The notes under the pieces were generated by a model, which saw only the letters and a program-made list of their open reading frames with translations, did no database searches and was not told the origin of the DNA. Position numbers and translations under genes: made by a program. A DNA stretch of 11,985 nt from Candidatus Sulfotelmatobacter sp. Lineage in GTDB: Bacteria; Acidobacteriota; Terriglobia; Terriglobales; Acidobacteriaceae. Of the stretch, positions 5,616 to 11,985 are shown piece after piece. Location: positions 1-11,985 of the forward strand of contig JASIKQ010000331.1 of assembly GCA_030049565.1 (NCBI GenBank), given 5' to 3'. Position 1 is the stretch's first letter. Each line of letters starts with the position of its first letter.

Positions 5616-7366
5616 CGAGTCCGCGCACCCTTGTTCGCGATCTACCGGTTCACTGGCCAGGAGAGCCACGGGGAAGAATCGCAACAGCTTGGAAACAGGT
5701 AGGGAACGGCACTCCTTTTGATTATTGCTGAGTGGCAGGCATTCGCCGGTGAACAGATTGTGATAACAAGCTATTTGCGTCTGGGGAACTTCCAAATACG
5801 TATCCGCCCAAAGCGTTTCATCGCAGAGAGTATTGCGCTCCTCGCTGAGCAGTGTCGCATTCAGTCGCGGAGCGGCAACAATCGCGGAGCGTCCCTTGTA
5901 TTCACGCGCGAAAGCAACAATATGGTCGGCACGAGGACCACTCGCTTTGAGGGATGTATAGCCGCCACAGCGAAATAAGTCAGGATCATTTTTTCGGAGG
6001 CAGAGAGTTTTCGCGGTCAGATAGAGCTTGGCTTTGCCGTCCTGCAAGCGCGCAGCAAGATCTCTGGCCACGTTGAGCAAAGAATCCGGCGACTGGCCAG
6101 CTTCTCGAAGCGCGGCGAGAGCTTGTTTGCGCAATCCGTAATCGACCGGGCGGCGATTATCGGGATCGACAGGCTGAACTCCAGGAGTTCGTTGCCCTGG
6201 TAAATATCGGGGACTCCGGGTGAGGTCAATTTCAAAATGCACTGGGAAAGGCTGTTGAAGATGCCGATGCGTGCGACACGCGCCGCGAACTCGGCGAAAT
6301 CACTCAGGAATTGATTCTTGGCGGTGCGCTCCAGGATCGCCTTCGCAAAACGTAACAGCGCCTCTTCGTATTCGGAGTTTGTATTTGCCCAACTGGTGTG
6401 TTCTTTCGCTTCCCGTGCGGCCTTGAGCATGTATTGTTGAATCCGCTGACAAAATGTCTGCCGGCCGGCATCGTCGACATTTTCGAGCGGCCACGTGCCC
6501 ACCAGGGTTTGATACAGAAGATATTCGTCATTGCGCGTCGGCGCCAGGGTGTCGTCGATCAAACGCTTCTTGCCTCGATTCAAGTAGCGCCAGCGGCGTA
6601 GTTTCAACCTCCACTCGCCGGGAATTTCGGTCAGGACGTCGATGCGCGCACGCACGTCTTCCGATCGCTTGGAATCGTGGGTCGAGCTGGACGACATGGA
6701 ATGAGGCCATGACTGCAAGCGCTGCTGATTGGCGGCGTGGAATTTCTCGATGCCAGTGCCGAAGGTGCTGGGATCTCCGCCGACCTCGTTGAGAGAAACC
6801 AGGCGGTAATAGCGGTAAAAAGCCGTATCTTCCAATCCCTTGGCCATCACTGCCGCGGTGACCTGCTGAAATTTCATGGCGAAGCGAGTGACGGCATGGC
6901 GATAGTAGTCGGGCTCTTTGCCATTTACTTCGATCAGCAAAACCCGGCGAACGAAGTCGAACACACTTAGGTCGGCGGCGTTGCTCCTCTTCCGTCCGGC
7001 TGATACAGCTTGCTCAATGTAGCGGCGATCGTCAGGCGATATTTCGCCATATTTGACGTAGGTGCGGTATACCGGAAAGCTGGCAATAATTTCGGCCAGC
7101 GCGCTGCGCAAGCTATTCAGAGTGAAATCACAGGTATGGCGGTTGGCCAATGCGATGCGGCTCAGCAAGTTCGCCAGTACATTGAGTTCGCTGGCAAGGC
7201 CGACTTTAAGGATCAGTTTTTTCGAAGTGTACGCTAGATCGCTGAATTCCTCTGCCCTGCCGGCAAAGGATCGGTAGATGCGCTCCATTTTGTCGGCTGC
7301 GCTGGAATCGACGAATAAACCGTTGACGAGGTTGGCGAAGTCAGGGCAATAATTGATATGACTCAT
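5610..7366 (-). pseudogene. treY: Maltooligosyl trehalose synthase remnant (N-terminal half missing, frameshifted)
   Basis: Intact TreY (GH13) converts the reducing end of maltooligosaccharides into a trehalosyl unit in the cytoplasm and is about 700-950 aa. Here only the C-terminal half remains. Homology begins abruptly at DFANLVNGLFVD (about 7342). It continues through ELNVLANLLSRIA, KGLEDTAFYRYYRLVSLNEV, STHDSKRSEDVRAR (a conserved TreY motif with an essential Asp) and SPGVPDIYQGNELLEFSL. At about 6170/6171 one base is missing: SL should be followed by VDPDNRRPVDYG, which is found in the next frame and runs to LLRFFPVALL and a stop at 5610. The region with the nucleophile Asp and acid/base Glu is absent. 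There is no ribosome site before the ATG at 7366. The single-base shift could be a sequencing error, but the missing N-terminal half cannot be explained that way. No treZ is nearby. Confidence 0.9.
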
Positions 7367-7446
7367 CCAAAGGGAGTAGCGCCGACTTGCACTTTGTTCC
7401 CGCGGCTCATATTCAGGAGAAAGCTGCGTCGATTCGCGTCGGGCGA

Positions 7447-8601
7447 TTACGCAGCCATTCTTCTCGGCGTTTCCCGCCCGGGCCCGGAATAAATCTGAAG
7501 AAACCGCAGAACTTGGGCTTGTGAGAAGATGCCTTGCAATTTTCCATCAGAAACCACAGCCAACTGGCTCAGATTTTCGCGGGCCATCAGTTCGAGGGCT
7601 TTGTCTGCGGGCATATCAGGCGGAACCGAGCGGACCTGATCCAGCCGCCGCATCACGCTTTGGACGCTCGACTGGCCCCAAATTTCGCGAGGCACATCGC
7701 GAATTTCGGCGGGAGTAAGAAGGCCCACCACTTGATCACCATTCGTGACGACAAAGCAGCGGTTGGTGCTGTGCAAGACATACTCGTCCACAAAGTCGCG
7801 GAGACTCAAATAGCCCTCCACCTTGGCACAGTTGCGTTCCATGAGATCGGCAACCCGCCGGCCGCGCAGACTGGACAGGATGCTGGTTTGCAGATAGCTG
7901 CTGCGGGCGGCGTCGAGCAGAAACCAGCCGATAAAGGCCAACCACAGGCCACCGAAATTTTCGCCAACAAAAAAGCGAAACAATCCAATAACAATGAAGA
8001 GGAGGGCGATTCCCTGACCTACCTGGCTTGACCAACGCGAGGCGCGCTCGGCATTGCCGCTGAACCACCACAAAATGGCCCGCAGCACGCGCCCACCGTC
8101 GAGTGGATAGCCGGGAATCATGTTGAAGCCGGCGAGCGCGAGGTTGATATACCCCAGCCAAAACAGCACAGCAGCAAGCGGCGTGCGCGCTTCCGCTCCG
8201 GATGGCATTCGTGTCAAACGATCGAGGGAGATGAAGATCAATCCTAAAATCGCACTCGTAATGGGACCGACAATGGCGATCCAGAATTCTGTTCTGGCGT
8301 CGCTTGCCTCAGATTCGATCTGCGATACGCCCCCGAGCGCGAACAAAGTGATCTCTCGGACCCGCAAACCGCGGGCTTTCGCCACCAGGGAATGAGCCAG
8401 TTCGTGGAGCAGGAGGGTTACGAAGAACAAGACAGCGGTGATGAGCGCCGCTCCCCAAATCGTGGTTTGGCTCCAGTGCGGCGTGACGCTCTGAAACTGA
8501 GCAGCCAGCGACCATGCGATCAGGATGGCGATGATGAACCAGCTATAGTGCAGGCCGATTTCGATTCCGCCGATGCGTCCGAGTTTGACCTGGGAATGCA
8601 A
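7447..8601 (-). CDS. Site-2-type M50 zinc metalloprotease with two CBS domains
   Basis: This is a 384-aa membrane protease of the S2P/M50B family, which cleaves transmembrane segments inside the membrane. The zinc motif HELAH is at residues 66-70 within a hydrophobic segment. The third ligand motif NMIPGYPLDGGR is at 160-171 (Asp168). Hydrophobic helices lie at about 20-36, 48-68, 108-125, 143-162, 197-211 and 218-230. CBS domains follow at about 247-303 and 312-370 and probably sense an adenine nucleotide or another ligand. The start is TTG at 8601: the codon two upstream is an in-frame TGA (8607-8605), and the MHSQVKLGRIGGIEIGLHYS start fits the family. AAGGCGG lies upstream at usable spacing. 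No substrate such as an anti-sigma factor is encoded nearby. The treY remnant begins 80 bp downstream. Confidence 0.92.
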   Translation of the reverse strand: MHSQVKLGRIGGIEIGLHYSWFIIAILIAWSLAAQFQSVTPHWSQTTIWGAALITAVLFFVTLLLHELAHSLVAKARGLRVREITLFALGGVSQIESEASDARTEFWIAIVGPITSAILGLIFISLDRLTRMPSGAEARTPLAAVLFWLGYINLALAGFNMIPGYPLDGGRVLRAILWWFSGNAERASRWSSQVGQGIALLFIVIGLFRFFVGENFGGLWLAFIGWFLLDAARSSYLQTSILSSLRGRRVADLMERNCAKVEGYLSLRDFVDEYVLHSTNRCFVVTNGDQVVGLLTPAEIRDVPREIWGQSSVQSVMRRLDQVRSVPPDMPADKALELMARENLSQLAVVSDGKLQGIFSQAQVLRFLQIYSGPGRETPRRMAA

Positions 8602-8701
8602 ATCTCATGCCGCCTTCTTGGTGGTTAGATTCTCACAACTATACGCGGGGCTGTTTATTTTTCGCTGGCAAGGAGAGGAGCTTCCTCACGCCGCTTGCAT
8701 G

Positions 8702-8727
8702 GTTTGCTCCTCGAGCGGAGCGCAAAC
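8702..8727. repeat. Bulged inverted repeat
   Basis: GTTTGCTCC (8702-8710) pairs with GGAGCGCAAAC (8717-8727) around the loop TCGAGC, with a two-base bulge in the right arm. No T-run follows on either strand, so it is not an obvious terminator. Confidence 0.45.
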
Positions 8728-8934
8728 AATGCGGATGCTGTCCTGATGCCATGGCATGGCCCGAGCAACGGCAATCAATGCGTCGCACTGCAACGCGGGC
8801 AGCGGTTGGCGGAATTGCCCAACGCTCCGCAGGCTAACCAATACAGATAACATATGTATCATGCTTGTTAATAAGATGATTTAGCACACCAATCAGGACT
8901 AAATCCCGAGTTGACCAAGGCTGCTTACGCGGCC

Positions 8935-8970
8935 CCTTCGACAGGCCCGGGGCGGACTCTAAGAGTCCGC
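8935..8970. repeat. Dispersed-repeat-like sequence with a GCGGACTC/GAGTCCGC hairpin
   Basis: CCCCTTCGACAGGCCCGGGG closely resembles the widespread bacterial intergenic repeat core CCTTCGACAGGCTCAGGG, which translates in reverse as a VRPxPVEG-like peptide. This identification is from memory. It runs into GCGGACTC (8952-8959) / GAGTCCGC (8963-8970), a perfect 8-bp stem with loop TAA. Confidence 0.45.
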
Positions 8971-9270
8971 TCTCTCATGTTCTTGATCAGTTTGGCCACA
9001 CTTTCAGATCGCGCACAAGCTCTTCCATCTGGCCTGCTGGGGGAACGGGCACCATGTTTGCCTTCGCGGACATGATGCATCTCTTCACGCACAAAATTCG
9101 AGCACGCGATCGTGCTTGCCAACCCAATGCGGAAGAAAACCCTGGGGCCCGTGATCCAGAGTGCGCCTGCGAGTTTCTCGTCCCCGCCCATGAGAAGGCG
9201 GCATAGAGGTTATGGGTTCTGGCGACAGTCCTCCGTATTCTGGACTGACGCGACGCCTCTTCCATACTGT

Positions 9271-9276
9271 TAAACT
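9271..9276 (+). promoter_or_regulatory. Candidate -10 box for a leaderless transcript
   Basis: TAAACT fits the TANNNT pattern and sits 6 nt before the ATG at 9283, which lacks a ribosome site. This spacing would place transcription start on or next to the ATG. No clear -35 hexamer is visible, so support is modest. Confidence 0.3.
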
Positions 9277-9282
9277 CCCTTC

Positions 9283-10245
9283 ATGAAAGCCTTAATGATC
9301 ACCAGCCTTTCAGGACCGGATGCGCTGGTGATTCAGCAGATCGCTGAACCTGCATTAAAACCGCAACAAATGATGGTCCGGGCGACTGCGGGCGGGCTGA
9401 ACTTTGCCGATGTCCTGACTACGATGGGCGGTTATCCGGGGACGCCGCCGCCGCCGCTCACCGCCGGCCGCGAATTCGCTGGTGTCGAGGAGAGCACCGG
9501 CCGCCGGGTGATGGGCTATATTCAATGGGGTGCCTTCGCAGAAAAAGTCGCAGCTTACTCCCATCTGCTGTGGCCGGCTCCCGATCATTGGAGTGGCGAA
9601 CAAGCCGCCGCCTTTCCGGTAAATTACTTCACCGCTTATCTCGCTTATTGGCAGGCGGGGATGACTGGACCAGCGCAAGCCGGGCGAAACCACCGCGCTT
9701 TTATTCACGCCGTGGCTGGAGGCGTAGGCACCGCCGCAGTTCAGATCGGACATATTCTTGGCATCGAAATGTATGGAACCTCCTCGTCCGACGAAAAGCT
9801 GGCGCGGGTGAAAGAACTGGGGTTGCAGCACGGCATTAATTACAAGCAGCAGGATTACGAGGAAGCCGTTAAGAATCTCACTCACGGTGAGGGTGTGGAC
9901 GCAGTTTTTGAAATGCTTGGCGGCGAGCACACGGCAAAAAGCCTGCGCTGCCTGCGAGATTTCGGCCGCGTCATCCAATACGGCAGCGCCACGGGCAAGC
10001 AGCCGCAACTGGATGTGCGGGCGCTCTACGCCAAATCGGCTATGGTGCAGGGCTTGTGGCTGACTTATCTTTCGCAAAAGCGCGAGATCATGGAACCGGC
10101 GTGGCGGCAGCTTTCCGAGTGGATCGGTCAGCGCAAGCTGACTCCGGTGATCGGTCAAGTGTTTCCTCTTGAGCGTGCCGTGGAAGCCTACAAACTTTTA
10201 CAGGCGGGCAAGAACTACGGAAAGCTTGTGCTGAAGATCGGTTAG
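9283..10245 (+). CDS. Zinc-independent quinone oxidoreductase-like protein (MDR superfamily)
   Basis: This is a 320-aa cytoplasmic NAD(P)H-dependent reductase of the medium-chain dehydrogenase/reductase superfamily, quinone oxidoreductase/zeta-crystallin branch. The N-terminal GroES-like domain contains GGLNFADVLTTMGGYPGTPP (38-57) and GREFAGVEE (62-70). The Rossmann nucleotide motif AVAGGVGTAAVQIG is at 143-156, and the GVDAVFEMLGG strand is at 204-214. The C-terminus LERAVEAYKLLQAGKNYGKL (296-315) is the usual family ending. The cysteine/histidine zinc ligands of alcohol dehydrogenases are absent. The true substrate (quinone, enone or other) cannot be read from the sequence. ATG at 9283 has no ribosome site. 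TAAACT (9271-9276) ends 6 nt before it, compatible with a leaderless mRNA. The length matches the family. Confidence 0.92.
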   Translation: MKALMITSLSGPDALVIQQIAEPALKPQQMMVRATAGGLNFADVLTTMGGYPGTPPPPLTAGREFAGVEESTGRRVMGYIQWGAFAEKVAAYSHLLWPAPDHWSGEQAAAFPVNYFTAYLAYWQAGMTGPAQAGRNHRAFIHAVAGGVGTAAVQIGHILGIEMYGTSSSDEKLARVKELGLQHGINYKQQDYEEAVKNLTHGEGVDAVFEMLGGEHTAKSLRCLRDFGRVIQYGSATGKQPQLDVRALYAKSAMVQGLWLTYLSQKREIMEPAWRQLSEWIGQRKLTPVIGQVFPLERAVEAYKLLQAGKNYGKLVLKIG

Positions 10246-10300
10246 AGGTTTGAGCTCAGTCCTCGTGATGGAAGTCCGGGACCGAAAACCGGCGCCTGAA

Positions 10301-10335
10301 GCGGGCGAAGCTTGCGCTACTCCGAAAGCGCCCGC
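10301..10335 (+). other. Stem-loop between the oxidoreductase and acyl-CoA synthetase genes
   Basis: GCGGGCG (10301-10307) and CGCCCGC (10329-10335) form a 7-bp all-GC stem with a 21-nt loop that contains AAGCTT. No T-run follows, so intrinsic termination is doubtful. It lies in the 130-bp spacer 56 bp after the oxidoreductase stop. Confidence 0.4.
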
Positions 10336-10375
10336 ACCGTTAAACTGGCCTCAAGCAGCATTTCACATACTGGCC

Positions 10376-11985
10376 ATGGCCGAATCCTTGTCTGAATTTT
10401 TTCTCGCTAACTTCCAGGCTCATCCTTCCGAGTGCGCTTACGGCCAGCGGCGCGGCTATCGCATGGAATGGTTCACCTATGGGCAGGTGCTTGAAATGGC
10501 GTCTGCATTCAGCCGCGAACTGCAGGCGCGCGGAATCGGCAAGGGCGACCGGGTTCTGCTGTGGAGTGAAAATTCTGCGCAGTGGGTGGCCGCATTCTTC
10601 GGCAGTGCGCTGCGCGGCGCGATCGTTGTTCCCATGGACGATGCTGCATCGTACGATTTTGCCTCTCGCGTTTCGCGGCAGGTCGAGGCAAGGCTGTGGA
10701 TTTGTTCGAAGCGACATTCACACTCCGCTGCACAGCCTGCCCAGTTGATGATCGAAGATCTTTCTAAGTTCGCGGAGAGGTCTTCCAGTTCAATTCCCCC
10801 CAGTACCGTGCTGGGCCCCGGTGACACGCTGCAAATTGTGTTTACATCGGGCACTACCGCCGAACCTAAGGGTGTTGTGATTACGCATGGCAACGTGCTC
10901 GCGAACATCGAGCCGCTGGAACGCGAAATGCAGCCTTACTTGAAATATGAGCGTTGGGTGCATCCCATACGGTTCCTGAATTTGCTGCCGCTCAGCCATG
11001 TCTTCGGACAATTTCTCGCCATGTTTCTTCCTCCGTTGCTGGGCGGCACGGTAATCTTTCAAGACGAACTGGGTCCCTCGGAAAGCATGCGAACGATACA
11101 TCGCGAACGCGTTTCTGTGCTGGTTGGCGTGCCGAGAGTCTTGCAATCGCTGAAGCAGAAGATTGAGCGCGATTTGGAAGACGCGGGAAAAAGCGAGAAC
11201 TTCCGCCGGCGGTTCCGCTCATCCGAGGGTAAACACTTCCTGCATCGCTGGTGGATTTTTCGTACGATCCATCGGCAGTTCGGCTGGAAGTTCTGGGCAT
11301 TCATTTCGGGCGGGGCCGCGCTGGATGCTGAGACGGAGGAATTTTGGGGACGCCTGGGCTACGCCGCGATTCAGGGCTACGGGCTAACTGAGACAACGTC
11401 ACTGATCAGCGTGAATCATCCTTTTAAATTGGGCAAAGGTTCGATAGGAAAGGTTCTGCCCGGCCGTGACCTAAAGCTCGCGGAAGATGGTGAGATCTTG
11501 ATTCGCGGCGGCGGAGTTGCAGCGGGATATTGGCATGGAAATCAGCAAGAGAAAGTTGCCGATGACGAGGGCTGGTACCGCACGGGCGATATCGGCGCTC
11601 TCGATGAGAACGGGAATCTTTATTTCAAGGGCCGCAAGAAAGAAGTGATCGTTACGCCGGCGGGATTGAACATTTATCCCGAAGACTTAGAAGCCGCTTT
11701 GCGCCGCCAGCCGGACGTGAAGGATTGCGTGGTGGTGGGAATCGAGAATAAAGGCAATGCGGAACCGTGCGCGGTGATTATTGCGCATGACAGCGCCCGC
11801 CTGTCAGAGGTGGTGGAACGCGCCAATCAGTCGCTGGGGGAATTTCAACGCATGAGAATGTGGCTGCGGTGGCCGCGGGAAGACTTCCCGCGGACCTCCA
11901 CACAGAAGCCGCGGCGTAATTTGATTCGCGAGTTTGCGGAAAATCAGATTCTGCGGCCTGAGAAACCAAAAGAAAGTGCGGTCAG
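10376..11985 (+). CDS. Adenylate-forming acyl-CoA/acyl-ACP synthetase-type enzyme (3' end outside window)
   Basis: The visible part is 536 codons of an AMP-binding (ANL) enzyme. This family activates a carboxylic acid, here probably a fatty acid, with ATP and transfers it to CoA or another thiol. The phosphate-binding loop FTSGTTAEPKG is at residues 156-166. LLPLSHVFGQ (203-212), SGGAALD (311-317), QGYGLTETT (333-341), YRTGDIGALDENGNLYFKGR (401-420) and the hinge region KKEVIVTPAGLNIYPEDLE (421-439) follow in order. The catalytic lysine motif RTSTQKPRR puts the A10 lysine at K511. The frame stays open 25 residues past it to the window edge, so a C-terminal extension, possibly a fused acyltransferase as in Aas-like proteins, is possible but not visible. 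ATG at 10376 gives the expected N-terminus but lacks a ribosome site. It lies 130 bp after the oxidoreductase gene on the same strand. Confidence 0.92.
   Translation, partial: MAESLSEFFLANFQAHPSECAYGQRRGYRMEWFTYGQVLEMASAFSRELQARGIGKGDRVLLWSENSAQWVAAFFGSALRGAIVVPMDDAASYDFASRVSRQVEARLWICSKRHSHSAAQPAQLMIEDLSKFAERSSSSIPPSTVLGPGDTLQIVFTSGTTAEPKGVVITHGNVLANIEPLEREMQPYLKYERWVHPIRFLNLLPLSHVFGQFLAMFLPPLLGGTVIFQDELGPSESMRTIHRERVSVLVGVPRVLQSLKQKIERDLEDAGKSENFRRRFRSSEGKHFLHRWWIFRTIHRQFGWKFWAFISGGAALDAETEEFWGRLGYAAIQGYGLTETTSLISVNHPFKLGKGSIGKVLPGRDLKLAEDGEILIRGGGVAAGYWHGNQQEKVADDEGWYRTGDIGALDENGNLYFKGRKKEVIVTPAGLNIYPEDLEAALRRQPDVKDCVVVGIENKGNAEPCAVIIAHDSARLSEVVERANQSLGEFQRMRMWLRWPREDFPRTSTQKPRRNLIREFAENQILRPEKPKESAV

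Larger units (their letters stand above)
8608..9282. other. Long spacer without a convincing gene; palindrome-rich
   Basis: About 675 bp lie between the divergent M50 protease and quinone-oxidoreductase-like genes. They hold a bulged hairpin (8702-8727), a 12-bp palindrome ATGCCATGGCAT (8746-8757), an A/T-rich patch (8836-8890) and a dispersed-repeat-like hairpin (8935-8970). Two overlapping minus-strand frames (9265-8987 and 9191-8925) encode Arg/Ser/Ala-rich peptides that resemble nothing I know. The first has AAGGGAG 9 nt before its ATG, so a small gene cannot be fully excluded. Confidence 0.45.

Noticed and set aside
8607..8837. A plus-strand frame of 76 codons in the spacer right of the M50 gene
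   Set aside because: There is no ribosome site, the composition is atypical, and it spans a hairpin and a palindrome; there is no sign of selection for coding.
8952..8970. GCGGACTCTAAGAGTCCGC considered as a tRNA anticodon arm or intrinsic terminator
   Set aside because: No acceptor, D or T arms could be built around it, and no T-run follows on either strand.
9355..10158. A 267-codon minus-strand open frame
   Set aside because: It lies wholly antisense to the quinone-oxidoreductase-like gene, whose motifs are unmistakable.
10340..11146. Several minus-strand frames of 100-143 codons
   Set aside because: They are antisense to the acyl-CoA synthetase gene, have no ribosome sites and have implausible compositions.

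Overview
The window looks like a piece of an Acidobacteriota chromosome, probably from the Terriglobia/Koribacter side or an uncultured relative. The basis is inference: moderately high GC, long intergenic spaces, many single-gene transcription units, secreted proteins of uncertain function, and family types that I associate with that phylum. No rRNA, tRNA, CRISPR array, IS element or phage gene was recognised.

Left part (1-4003, all minus strand, so read from high to low coordinates). A PAS-like/LuxR-type transcription regulator (3952-3209) is followed by a small secreted cysteine-rich protein of unknown function (3084-2503). Next comes a secreted diheme c-type cytochrome of the cytochrome c peroxidase/MauG superfamily (2312-783), and then a second, diverged copy of the secreted cysteine-rich protein (462 to beyond position 1). 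The second copy carries with it the leader and the last 13 codons plus stop of the LuxR gene (627-586). This locus therefore arose by a tandem duplication whose breakpoint lies inside the regulator's 3' end. Both copies have a Shine-Dalgarno sequence that can pair with a CTCCTCC block a fixed 25 nt upstream. This regulator, small secreted protein and diheme enzyme module is the most interesting part of the window.

Middle (4240-5604). A small unrecognised protein gene (4530-4240, minus) and a secreted protein with two STN-like segments (4708-5559, plus) are divergent around a 177-bp spacer. That spacer holds a dyad element and two mutually exclusive hairpins. The plus-strand gene ends in a good intrinsic terminator.

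Right-middle (5610-8601, minus). A site-2-type M50 metalloprotease with two CBS domains precedes a decayed maltooligosyl trehalose synthase (treY). The treY remnant lacks its N-terminal half, including most of the catalytic site, and carries a one-base frameshift.

Right part (8602-11985). A roughly 680-bp stretch without a convincing gene contains several palindromes and a copy of a GACAGGCCCGGGGCGGAC-type dispersed repeat. Two plus-strand genes follow: a zinc-independent quinone-oxidoreductase-like MDR protein (9283-10245) and an adenylate-forming acyl-CoA synthetase-type protein (10376 to past the window end). Neither has a visible Shine-Dalgarno sequence.
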